Assembly (NCBI GenBank): GCA_036426205.1 | Contig: CM071586.1 | Span: 10,341,431 to 10,405,430 of the forward strand | Length of the DNA: 64,000 nucleotides | Direction of reading: 5' to 3' | Source of the DNA: Ascaphus truei | Lineage: Eukaryota; Chordata; Amphibia; Anura; Ascaphidae | Shown here: piece by piece, positions 40,502 through 53,725 of the stretch | How the letters are laid out: each line of letters starts with the position of its first letter | Numbering within the stretch: position 1 is the stretch's first letter | Program-made: the position numbers and the translations under genes | Notes under the pieces: model-generated | Told to the model about the DNA's origin: nothing | Databases searched by the model: none | The model's input: the letters and a program-made list of their open reading frames with translations, nothing else

Positions 40502-42076
40502 ATAAGTAGGGTCCCATTTTTTGTAGACTGCTAGCTCTGTGTATTACAGTCAACTGTTTGCTGAATAGATATATATAGATATTATCCATCTCTCCTGCCA
40601 TGCCTATATTGGTGAACTGTTTATTCCCTGTTTGATATACCTAGGGTTTACTAAAATATAAAATATACATTGCTATGGTATTAGGCTATTCAATATATCC
40701 GGTACTTATGCTGTTTCTTTGCCGTTGTTCTGCTGCTCTTCTGCTTTCTTGCCTTTCATGCCTTTAATTAGGCTTATGCATTGTTGTACTTAGAGGCTTC
40801 AAAATTATTGTTGTAACTGTGGATGCATTAATACTTTTTAAAAAAATACCATTATTAGGTTATGCCCAAAACTATTGGGTGGTCTGCTGCTTTTATACAA
40901 AATAGAATACAATAGGGTTAGTCTCTTATGTTTCTCATATCCATTATCTGCTGCCTGAATTTCTACCAAGTATTATGTGATATTCTATATTCTCTCTGTG
41001 TGGCTGCTCTTATTTTACTAGACGTCTATATTTGTTACATGTCTTAAACATGTTTTTAACTATATGCACATTAGGTGAATTAAGTACATCCAGCTCTCTA
41101 GGATAATCATTTAGAGGTTTACTAATCTCTCAAGCTAAATGGTCACTCTAATATGCATAATATTATCAGATGATGCATCACCCATTAATGTGTATTTATA
41201 TGTATATATTTTGTGTAAGATTAAATGTTCTGTCTTGTTATGTTCTCCACATATCAGTTTGCTCTGGCAGCCAGAGGATAGACCCCATTTCTCACCTGCT
41301 ACCCATGCAATCTTAGTTTCCTATAATGTATCCAGTAACTATATGGTTAAAATTCCCCTCCATTATGTCTGGTGGGCAGCTCCCTCCAAATTTACGTAAT
41401 TATCTAGTGGCCTGTATTCTACCGGCCAGGGGCGGGGATTTCTAATTGATCACGTGGGTGTTTATGGGTATTTAGGGAACATCCCTGGCTGCAGTATAGC
41501 ACTCTTTGAAAAAGTCTCTTAGACGAAACGCGTCAGAGAACCTGTCCTGTTTTTATGATGGCTATGTTGCCGTAATAAAGTTTTTGCACGCTGCCACTGC
41601 CGCCAGCCTGTCTTTTTATCTGCTGTGCTCCAAGTCCCTTTCCCTCCCCTCCTTCTTACTTACCTGCTCTGGGACGGATGCACGCCTTAAGGAGAGCAGC
41701 GGTGAGGTCCCCTTCCCTGGAACGGACAGCCAGCAGGCACCAACGAGCCAGCTACACGAGTCTCTGTACTCCCTGCTCGAGGACTCGCCGGGAACACGTG
41801 ACCCGCCATAGAAGGAACCACCGGATGGGAGAAGCACTCCGGTCAGGTTAGAGGTCACTTTCCCTATCAAACGGGTCTCCTAACTGTGCCTTATTGTGCC
41901 TGAATGAAGTGTTATGTTAGCATTCTAATATATAGGGGTACCTATCTCACTGCTCCCATTCATAACTGCTAATTTGGCAAATCTGCCCTACCACTGTTAC
42001 ACTGAGGATCAAAACAGTCCTCAAACTGACACCAATTTGAAGCACCATCTTAGGGGTTCACTCCCTTAACTACCTA
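40502..42076 (+). mobile_element. Penelope-type noncoding segment between 43-bp direct repeats
   Basis: AT-rich for 900 bp, then a TATTTAG box (41,469), hammerhead-like motif 5 (41,500-41,538), an AATAAAGTTTTTGC segment and a GC-rich pLTR-like block (41,600-41,860), as downstream of Penelope element A. No RT or endonuclease is present. The 43-bp direct repeats may be an unusually long target duplication. Confidence 0.5.
41500..41538 (+). ncRNA. Hammerhead-like ribozyme motif 5
   Basis: Stem I is CTCT (41,502-41,505) with AGAG (41,535-41,538). The core TTGAAAA (41,506-41,512) carries the same C3 to U and G8 to A pair as motif 3. An extra A follows (41,513). Stem II is GTC/GAC with loop TCTTA, then GAAA (41,525-41,528), the self-complementary ACGCGT and a GUC site (41,532-41,534). 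TATTTAG lies 31 nt upstream. Confidence 0.55.
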
Positions 42077-42119
42077 TATCCCTAGGGTAAGGGGGGTACC
42101 CCAGTTAGTGCCAAGGTGT
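42077..42119. repeat. 43-bp direct repeat, right copy
   Basis: Partner of 40,459-40,501. Confidence 0.75.
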
Positions 42120-42144
42120 CCCAGTACCTGTATTGGGTATAATT

Positions 42145-42185
42145 AGGGTGACCAGATTTTGAAAATGAAAAACCGGGACATTTTT
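42145..42185 (+). mobile_element. Possible DNA-transposon terminus
   Basis: AGGGTGACCAGATTTTGAAA resembles the AGGGTGACCAGAT-type terminal repeats of short non-autonomous DNA transposons seen in many vertebrates. The matching other end was not found, so this is tentative. Confidence 0.3.
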
Positions 42186-42249
42186 TATTTTTTACATAAC
42201 AGTTTATTTATTGTAGTACATTTATACTTTACTACCATTAGTCCTTGTT

Positions 42250-42251
<2 letters not shown>

Positions 42252-42317
<66 letters not shown>
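42252..42317. repeat. (GT)n microsatellite
   Basis: About 33 uninterrupted GT units, then imperfect GT-rich sequence to 42,330. Confidence 0.95.
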
Positions 42318-42318
<1 letters not shown>

Positions 42319-42599
42319 GTGTGGTGTGTGGCCTCACTAATCGAACAAAAAAACCCAATGTGAATGATTCTGAACCCATTAACCAGTGTCAGGATGCCCC
42401 CTCTTCACAATTTCTAAAGCAGCAATCCCGCCTGGGATCTTACCTGATCCGCCCGCCCCCTCAAGGTACTATACTGGAGGGAGGTGTTTTCCCTACCTGT
42501 ATTCCGATGTCTCCCGCGTGAAGCTTGAGTCAGATCTGAAGAAGAAGGAAGTAGTAGGTTACTCGGTGGTTGTCACATAACCCGAACTTAAGCTAAGAC

Positions 42600-43190
42600 A
42601 GGTGAAGGGTGAGGACCGAGAACAGAGAGAGGTGAGATGATGACAGAGAGAGAGAGTGGTTATAGCGGGTGCGAGAGACGAGAGATGGTGAGAGAGACAG
42701 AGAGAGCGAGGGTGAAGAGACAGACAGAGAGAGAGTGAGAGGCGCCATACAGAGATAGAGAGAGAGAGAGAGAGGGTTAGAGAGACAGGATGAGAAAGAG
42801 AGCAGGAGGTTGAGAGAGAACCAGAGATTGTGGAGAGATCCCAGAGAGGGTGATAGATAACCGAGAAGGAGTTTCTCTCTCCCTCTTCTTTTTTCTCCTC
42901 CCCCCGTCGTGTTTCGCGCTCCGCCTCTCTGTTTTCCTGCTCCTCGCTTGTTTCATCCTCTCCCTCCTGTTTCGCTGCTCTCACTCCGCTTCTTTTCGCT
43001 CTCTCCCCTCTCTTTTTTCTCTCTCTCCTCTTCAGTTCTTATTTTGCGCTCTCGCCTCGTATTTGTTTGCTCGCTCTCACCCTCGCTTTTTTCTGTTGCT
43101 CTCTCCCTACATGCGTTGTTCGTCATCTCTCCTCTCCTTGTTTTCTCTCTCTCCACTCTCTTTTATTCTCTCTCTCCCTCTCTTTTTTCT
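42600..43190. repeat. Polypurine block followed by polypyrimidine block
   Basis: 42,600-42,860 is almost pure G/A (GAGAGA units), and 42,880-43,190 is almost pure C/T (CTCTCT units). The two halves are mutually complementary in character and could fold back or form triplex DNA. Translations on either strand are low-complexity artefacts. Confidence 0.8.
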
Positions 43191-43199
43191 ATGAGATGA

Positions 43200-44690
43200 G
43201 ACATAATATCTAGTTTTAGCAGAGTATGACAGATAGGTTGTTATCTATGACATCTATTTGGTGTGAGATATTATACGAGAGGTGTTATATATATACCGAT
43301 ATGTTGATATATAGACGAATTGGTGAGATATATACCATACTATATTTTAGAGATATACGGCAGATCTTGTAATAGATTTAACACAATATTTACATATAGT
43401 TACATATATTTACAATTTAATAATATACCATATATTTTTTATATAGACATAATTTTGTAGAGTTTCTATGATACTATATTTTTTATTCAAATTCAGCAAA
43501 ACGCGCAAACCTCACCTTAATAATATCACCAGAGACCGTGCAATATTTTTTCTACACACCTCACATATTATTCCATGATCATCATTTACACCTTAAAAAA
43601 CCACGGTTGCTCTGTCCGCAGAAGGAAGCGATAAGCCCCGCCCCAGGCACGCTGCCTGCCCCCCTCCCCCCCCATGGTACCCTTCCATCCATTCCCACAT
43701 GCCGGGCCTTTGTGAAGGATGATGCCGGGGGGTGGAGCTTAGATAGCCGGGACGCAGGGGATTGGCCAACAAGGTAGGAAACTCGGGTTGGGGGCGGGGT
43801 GCATTATAAAAAAAAATACTTACCAGCCGGGCTGCTGCAGTCTCCCTCCGCGTCCGCACGCAGACTCACACAGCACCACACAGTTCACCCAGCTAATTAC
43901 TCAACAACACACCGCAGCGCGCGACGCGAAGAAAAAAAAAGGGAACACATGGAGGAAAAACAAAATCTAATGTTCCCCAAGGTTATCTACTTTATTAAAG
44001 TGCGCGTTTCTAGGGTTATTCTGTATGTATAACCCATGCAGTCGGGCTGAGCATTTGATAGAAATCCGTAATGAAGATAGGAGACGGGATGCTGAGAGTG
44101 TCGGGTGAATGGATGGGTCAGGGCGGAAGAAGTAACTGGGTCGCGGAAGACAGAGACCTTTGGGAGGGGGGGGACACAGTGGTCTGGATGCGTGGGCACA
44201 TAGCCCAGCGAAGAGCAATGGGCTGGCTACGGAAAAGATGGGCGATCGTAGGGCGCTTTTCTATTGGACCAGAACATATGTCCCGCCCCCGGGGCGTCCA
44301 GCCGGTTCAACACTCCCCCTACCTCTACATCATCACCAGAGGAGCCAGCTTGATTGTGCTGGTGGGACATGTCCCACGCTCTGAGTGGCCGAAAGGCTCT
44401 GTCCATGTTAAACATAGGAAAAAGAGTTTCTCTAAAAGGGCTGCCGCAGATCAGGCTTGTCTCTCTCACTGTTTTCAGACTATAGACATTATTGGACTGG
44501 TCCAGTGACGGCGCTGGTGAGGTTTCCCCTGGGGCATTGCGGTGCCAGGGTCTCCTAGACAAAGCCGAGGACTGGTTTGAGGAGGGAAGTTACCTGTTCC
44601 AGGCGTATTCAGCTCGGGGGGAACAAGGTCAGCCTGTGCGAGAGCAGGCGCCGTGCACCTAGGAACGCCTAGTTTACCCCGACCCCATAA
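43200..44690. other. Unassigned; AT-rich then mixed sequence
   Basis: 43,200-43,480 is AT-rich with TATATA runs. The rest has no recognisable gene or repeat. Short frames lack family features. Confidence 0.3.
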
Positions 44691-44699
44691 GTGTGTATA

Positions 44700-44890
44700 T
44701 TCTCTGCCGGGGGGTTCTGCCCTGTGTCCGATCCCTAAATTAATATAATGTGTTATAAGACCCGGTCTCCCGTTACAGCCGTCGCTCACATAAGGGCTGC
44801 TGTGCCCCCAGAGGGTGGGAGGTGTGGCTGGCTCCCCTCCCTATCACCACGAGGGTATTAGATTTGTGCGGGGTATTTAAGACCCAGTAG
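44700..44890 (+). promoter_or_regulatory. Promoter-like module, copy 2
   Basis: A near-duplicate of 60-195: GTGTTATAAGACCCGGTCTC, a CCCGTTACA terminus, GGGCTGCTGTGCCCCCAGAG and a TATTTAA box at 44,874-44,880. The phrase GTGTATATTCTCTGCCGGG occurs at both ends of this copy (44,692 and 44,890), so the module is itself flanked by short direct repeats here. Confidence 0.4.
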
Positions 44891-44926
44891 TGTGTATATT
44901 CTCTGCCGGGTTCCGTTCCGTTCGTC

Positions 44927-44927
<1 letters not shown>

Positions 44928-44987
<60 letters not shown>
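44928..44987. repeat. (CAG)20 microsatellite
   Basis: Twenty perfect CAG units, followed by the same GGGAGCTGCCCAGCACATCC phrases as after the (CAG)16 at 271. Confidence 0.95.
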
Positions 44988-44988
<1 letters not shown>

Positions 44989-45119
44989 GAGCTGCCCAGC
45001 ACATCCCAGCACATCCCAGCAGCAGGGAGCTGCCCAGCACATCCCAGCAGCTCACAGCAGCCAGCCTCCTGCAGTCTGACCGCCAGACCTCCCCCAGGGA
45101 CCGGCCCCGAGGAGAGAGT

Positions 45120-45950
45120 GGCCAGCATGGGCCGGCTGCTACATCCTCCAGCCGCGGGAGAGCAGAGCAAGCACGGAGGGGAAGCTCCGCCCCAGCCTCG
45201 CTATGGTTACCATGCTCCACACGGGCAGAGAGAGGCAAGCATGGAGGGAAAGCTCCGCCCCCACCTCACTATGGTACCTGCTCACTCCCGCAGACAGAGA
45301 GAGGCAGCACGGAGGGGAACTCCCCCCCAGCCTGCTATGGTGCGCTGCTCACTCTCGCAGAACAGAGAGGCAGCACGGAGGAGAAGCTCCGCCCCCAGCT
45401 CGCTAGTGTGCCTGCTCACTCCCGCAGACAGAGAGGCCGCACAGAGGGGAAGCTCGCCCCCAGCTCAACTATGGTACCTGCTCACTCCGCAGACAAGAGA
45501 GGCAGCAGGAGGGGGAAGCTGCTCCGCCCCAGCCTCACTATGTGTCCTGCTCACTCCAGCAGACGAGAGAGGCAGCACAGGGAGGAGAAGCTCCGCCCCC
45601 AGCCCGCTTGGTGCCTGCTCACTCCCGCAGACAGAGAGGCAGCACGGAGGGAAGCTCCGCCCCCAGCCTCGCTATGGTGCCTGCTCACTCCCGCACGACA
45701 GAAAGAGGCAGCACGGAGGGAAGCTCCGCCCCAGCCTCGCTATGGTACTGCTCACGTCCCGCAGACAGACAGAGAGCAGCACAGAGGCAAGCTCCCCGCC
45801 CAGCCCGCTATGGTACCTGCTCACTCCCACAGACAGACAGAGAAGAGCGCACACGGAGGGACACCAGCTCACCCCCAGCCTCGCTATGGTGCCTGCTCAC
45901 TCGCTCCGCAGACAGAGAGGCAGCACGGAGGAGAAGCTCCGCACCAGCAT
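45120..45950. repeat. ~65-bp minisatellite, about 13 degenerate copies
   Basis: The same unit as 600-1,085 (AGGCAGCACGGAGG, AAGCTCCGCCCC, CTATGG, GCTCACTCC) but with many single-base indels, so no frame is preserved between units. That argues against coding. Confidence 0.85.
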
Positions 45951-46640
45951 CGTCTATGGACAGGGGGTTGTGGGGGGTGAGGGTGTGGAAGGAGCAAATA
46001 CTTTGTAACCGCTTGGTTCGGGTTTCTTAAGTTGTTTGGACATTCTCTGTTATTGCCCTTGCAAGGTCCACACCGATCGGGGAAATTTGAGTGGAAGAGA
46101 TCAATTGATTAAATTATCTGCTGGGGTCCGCAGAACTCCTCGACTACATCACCATGTCGATGGCGTATAATCGGAAACCCCCGCTTTATGGTTGTATTTA
46201 ATCATTTATTGCTGGGCCGTGTACGGACGCTCAGCCTTCACGCGTGTGCTATATCGCTGTTTTAAAGCTATGCTTTTGGATGTTACTTGCTATACGGTTA
46301 TGGTTCAGTTCAGCACCTTAACTAAGGCCAAGCTGTTTTTTTGTGTGTTTTTGTACTCTTTGCTTTTCTGGGGACACTGTGCCTTTAGACCAGCCAGCGG
46401 CGGCCATCTTGGTGATGCGGCTGGAACGCACAAGAGCAGGGCAGCTTCGGTTCGGGTGGCAGCCCTGTGTTGTTCCCCCCACACGGGGGTGCAGGAGGGC
46501 GGAGCGGGGGTGCAGAAATAATATAATATTCTTTATTTAATTATTCTTTACCCCTTTTCCCTGGTATCTAATACGTATGTGTATTTATATTTGAGTGCTT
46601 ATGTTTCTCACAGACTTTATTATTGATTTGTTGCAGTCTT
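45951..46640. other. Unassigned
   Basis: No gene or known repeat recognised. Confidence 0.3.
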
Positions 46641-46644
46641 TTGT

Positions 46645-47420
46645 ATCATGAGGTATCTTACCCCCTGGGCGGCCTTAACCCCTGGGCGGCCCTTACCCCC
46701 TGGGCGGCCCTTAAAAACCCTGGGCGGCCCTTAAACCCTGGGCGCCTTACCCCATGGGCGGCCTTTAACCTCCACCTGGGCGGCCCTTAACCTCCACCTG
46801 GGCGGCATTACCTCTTCCTCGGCACCTTACCCCCTGGGTGGCACCTTACCCCCCTGGGCGACCCTTACCTCCTGGCGGCACTTACCTCCTCCTAGGCGCC
46901 TACCGTCCTCTGGTCGGCCCTTACTCCTCCTGGGCGGACCCTTACCTCCTCCTGGGTAGGCACCTTACCCCTGGGGCGGCCCTTACCACCTGGGCGTCCC
47001 TTACCCCCTGGGCGTCCCTTACCCCTGGCGATCCCTTACCCCTGGGGCGGCCATACCTCCCTGGGCGGCCCTTACCACCTCCTGAGCGGCCTTACCTTCC
47101 TCTGGGTGGCTTACCCCCTGGGTGCCCTTACCCCCTGGTGGCCGCTTCTCGACTGGGCCCTTACCCCCTCCGGGCGGCCTTACCTTCTCCTGGGCGGCCT
47201 TACCCCCTGGGTGCACCTTACCCCTGGTGCAACCCCCCTTACCCCCGTGGGCGGCCCTTACCCCCGGGTGACCCTTACCCCTGGGACGCCCTTACCCCCT
47301 GGGACGGCCTTACCCCCTGGGTGGTCCTTACCCCCGGGCGGTCCTTACCCCCTGGGTGGTCCTTACCCCCTGTGCGGCCCTTACCCTTGGGCAGCCTTAC
47401 CGTGGGCGGCCCCTAACAGC
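46645..47420. repeat. GC-rich ~18-bp minisatellite
   Basis: Units of the type CTTACCCCCTGGGCGGCC with frequent small changes, about 40 copies. The proline-rich frames in it (for example 46,838-47,416) are artefacts. Confidence 0.85.
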
Positions 47421-47469
47421 CTGCGCACAGCGCAGCGCTCCCTCCATGGCCAGGCAAGCGGCGGGCCTA

Positions 47470-47855
47470 TGTGTCTCAGCTTTCTCTGAAGCTCTGCCTC
47501 TCTCGGGGGTTATGAGGGGCACGTGTACGCGACCTGTGGCTCTTCTGAGGTCTGAGTGGCCTCCAGCTTCCGTCTGCCGGTTCTCGGGTTTGTGAGGGGT
47601 ACGTGTACGGACCTGTGGCTCTCTTAGGTCTGAGTGGCCTCCAGCGTGTCTACTCCAAATCCGGTCTGCGGCTCTCGGGGGTGTGAGGGGTAAGTGTATG
47701 CGACCTGTGGCCCTTCTGTAGGTCTGAGTGGCCTCCCAGCTGCTCCGGTCTGCCGTTCTCGGGGGTGTGAGGGGGTAACTGTATGCGACTGTGGCTCTTC
47801 TGTGGTCTGAGTGGCCTCCAGCTGTCTCCGGTCTGCCGACTCTCAGGGGTTGAGT
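47470..47855. repeat. ~85-bp minisatellite, 4-5 copies
   Basis: Units share TCGGGGGTGTGAGGGGTA, GACCTGTGGCTCTTCT and TCTGAGTGGCCTCCAGC at about 85-bp spacing. Confidence 0.85.
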
Positions 47856-49455
47856 GTTTTTTTCAGGTGTCAGCTTCCGGTATTTCTGGGTTTTATTCGG
47901 AGCGCCATCTGAGAAGTTGGAATAAAACACAAGTCTGAGGATATGTTTGCAGAATGACAAAAGTTATTGCAGTGTACGGTGCAACGCAGGAGGAGAGTTT
48001 CAAAATAAACCCTCCACGACATGTGGCATACAGGCCTTATTTATACACAAAATACTATGCCCACGCCCCCTATACGAGGTTCGTGTCATCACTACGTAAC
48101 AAAATAGAATATGAACACATTGGGTTAAAGCATTATATGGGATGCATAAATGAATGATTCAGCATATTCCTTTATTCAGCCATGACCTTTCTCTACATAC
48201 AGAACTTCATGGCCCCCCCCCTCGGAATGAGAGATGAGAATGCTATCAGTTTCGTATTTTCATAATATTGGCACTTAGAACTCATTCTCAAGGTTTTTTC
48301 AGTTAGCCTGTTGGCCTATTAATCCTTTAAAATTGAAAGCAAAATCCCTTCCAAACCGTTCATCTCATAACCCGTTCACTAGACAAAACCTAAGATGGAT
48401 GTGCTGACTTAAAATGGTGTTGCTTAGATCCCAGTGCTGTTATGTCAGACCCCCCCCTACTTCATTCTACTTTGTCAGTCGCAAGATCGTTCTTTCACGG
48501 ATCTGAGAGTCCGTGCCAGTACGCGGGGGTGAGGGCTCATAATTCCATTGTACTTCGGCAGCCAGCGTACGAACTCGATGGCGTATTTGCGCACTGATTT
48601 CGGCCCTGAGAAATAATGAAAAAAGGGAGAAGGGCGCTGTCTCACGCCGTGCGGGAGTATCAAACACAAGTTGGAAATTCACGTCTGAACAATGGGTAGT
48701 CTTGCGTTACTTGCATTTGCGCTCCCATAGAGGGAGGCCCAACGAGAGCGTCTCGGTGAGCAGAGCGTATATATATATGCAATTTTAGCACGGCCAGTTG
48801 GTGAAACAGGGAGGGGGGACATCTCCAAAACTGCACTCACATTGGTTTAAGAAACCGCGAGGCAGGGGTGTCATGGTAGCTTATGACAAGATATAATGAA
48901 CAACCAAATATCTGGGTGTGAAACTGAACGAGGCTTAGATGATATCACAAAATAATAATTTTATTCCTTAAATAAGGTGAAAACAGCAATATAGTACAAT
49001 TAACAGACAGAAGGTATAACACTTACTTAGGGTTGGGGAATGGAGAAGTAGTCAGCTAGCATTCTCCAGCAATCCGGTGACCATCAGAGATCTATCAGAA
49101 GAAAACTCAAAACTGTAGGGTGACACAGTTATATACCTGTGTAACCTATTCTTAAATTGATACAGACTTTGGTGAACAATTATCTGTATTCAATCCCTAA
49201 CGTGGAGACAACAGATTACACCCATGCCCCCGCGCTAATTAAGCCCATGTGTACTGGTACTCTATGGGGTAGCCCCATAATTATAATCAGGGGCGACGAC
49301 CAGTCTGATCAAATGAAGTATCTGCATTGTTTTGCGGTTATGAATAACACTTACCAACCCACTCCATATGTTCTCCACCCTCAGGTAACACTTAGAGTGG
49401 CAGTCTGTTTGTTATACTTATCGGTGATTCAGTACATTAGTGTAAACAATCAGCA
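47856..49455. other. Unassigned
   Basis: Mixed sequence without a supportable gene. 48,470-48,790 is GC-richer and may be part of a dispersed element, but I cannot name it. Confidence 0.3.
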
Positions 49456-49459
49456 GTTA

Positions 49460-49960
49460 ATTTTTTTTTTTTTAACCTTTTTATTACAGTAAACAGGCAA
49501 ATTTACAGGCATATATCAACGTCACATCTTTCTAATTACACTTTGGTTTTCTGAATTGTTTCCGTGTTGGGAGAGGGGGGTTGTGACCGCCAAGGTGGCG
49601 CGATCCTCTGGGTCACCGGCCGTGACAAGGGGAGGGAGCGAGGAGGGTTGAAAAAGCAACGGGAGGGGTGGGCGAGGGTATGGGGGAAATGGGGGGGGGG
49701 GGTGAGAGAGGGTGGGGTAGACGCTTCCCCATCCCGCTGACCCTAACATGCCGTCAGGCTTGGTCTGGGTGATCATGACGTCTCCTATGGGTTATCTCTT
49801 AGTGTGTCATGAACTCCCAGGGTTTCCCATATTTTGTAGTGACTTTGCGTCTTGCGGTTTGAGACACGCCGTCATCACGTTCCATAAGCATTAACGTCAT
49901 CTATTCTTCTCGTTAAAACTAACCCTGAATGGGGGGGGAGAGATCTTTTCCAGGAAATGC
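49460..49960 (-). pseudogene. Probable L1 ORF2 C-terminus and 3' end fragment
   Basis: A T-run at 49,460-49,472 would be the A tail of a minus-strand LINE. On the minus strand near 49,830-49,790 the reading HYKIWETLGVHDTL parallels the FHKTWEIWSG end of the L1 ORF2 in this window. It is heavily decayed. Confidence 0.45.
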
Positions 49961-50149
49961 CACAGCAACACTATCCGCGGTAGGATGGAGGAGATTAATT
50001 TTCCTACGGGCGGTCAATTTCCTCTCTATTGGTCTGCCGCGTAGGAAGTTCAGTGGATCTGTGTCTAATGGTGAAGGCATTCCGGTGCCCGCTGCTTGCG
50101 AGCGAGCGCAGTCCCGCCGTGATCGGAGGCAAGACGGTGATGTGAGTGC

Positions 50150-50445
50150 AGGGGGTGATGTGCAAGGAGGTGTGGGGTGATTTGAGGGGAGGTTTGGGTG
50201 TTATGTGCAATGGGAGGGGGGGGGTGTGATTGGCAAGGGAGGGGGGGGATGTGCAGGGGAGGGGGGGTGATGTGCAGGGATGGGGGGTGATGGGTGCAAG
50301 GGAGGGGTGATGTGCAGTTGGGGGAGATGTGGTCAAAGGGGGGGATGATTGCAAGGGGGGGTGAATGTGCAAGGGGGGGGTGATTGTGCAAGGGGGGTGA
50401 TGTGAAGGGGAGGGGTGGGTGATGTGCCAAGTTTGTGTGATGTTC
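50150..50445. repeat. G-rich degenerate tandem repeat
   Basis: Irregular units around GGGGTGATGTGCAAGGG, with runs of 5-9 G. Multiple G-runs could form G-quadruplexes on the plus strand. Confidence 0.7.
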
Positions 50446-50767
50446 AATGGGGTGGTTTCTTTTCCGTCTGTTTTCTTTTTCTTTTCCTTTTTTTCTCTTT
50501 TTTTGCTTTTCTTTTCCTGGTTTTTTTCCTTCTTTTCTCTTCATGGTGGGAAGAACTTATGTGAGGTCACGGATGAGATGCTTTGAGTGCCAGGGGTGGG
50601 ATCTGTGTGGTGTGCAGGGGTATGTGTGTTTGATGTGGAGGCCGGTATTATTTGTGTGGGTTAGGATGCGAGATGGGGGTATGAGAGATAGATGGGGAGT
50701 ATCGCAAAGGGTGATAGTGAAGGGTTCCTGGGGGAGATTGATGATAAGTTGTGCTGGGGGAGATATA

Positions 50768-50823
50768 TGAGATGATGATGATGATGGAGGTTCTTGGGGA
50801 GAGATGATTATGATGATGATGAT
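50768..50823. repeat. (GAT)n microsatellite, imperfect
   Basis: GATGATGATGATGATGG, then an interruption, then GATGATTATGATGATGATGA. Confidence 0.8.
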
Positions 50824-53555
<2,732 letters not shown>

Positions 53556-53559
53556 GTCT

Positions 53560-53725
53560 TTATTTATTAGCGTCCATTAATTACCATCGCGTTCACAGCC
53601 GTAATACACTTGACATCATATAAATAACAAATACAATAACACAAAAGAAGAAGTGCTCAACATAAACGTAACAGTTATGAAAGGTGTTCCAGCTCCACGA
53701 GCTTACACATACATCTAATTATAAA
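53560..53725 (-). repeat. LINE/SINE 3' tail, antisense copy
   Basis: A decayed match to 2,845-3,035: plus-strand GTCTTTATTTATTAGCGTCC and CATATAAATAACAAATA, then CAGCTCCACGAGCTTACA. Confidence 0.65.

Noticed and set aside
42559..43199. Glu/Arg-rich and Ser/Leu-rich frames
   Set aside because: They translate GA and CT low-complexity blocks.
44890..46030. Plus-strand frames of 372, 362 and 251 codons with poly-Gln/Ser
   Set aside because: Three phases are open at once, units differ by single-base indels and no family features are seen, so these are repeat translations.
46838..47960. Proline/glycine-rich frames
   Set aside because: GC-rich minisatellite; composition comes from the repeat.
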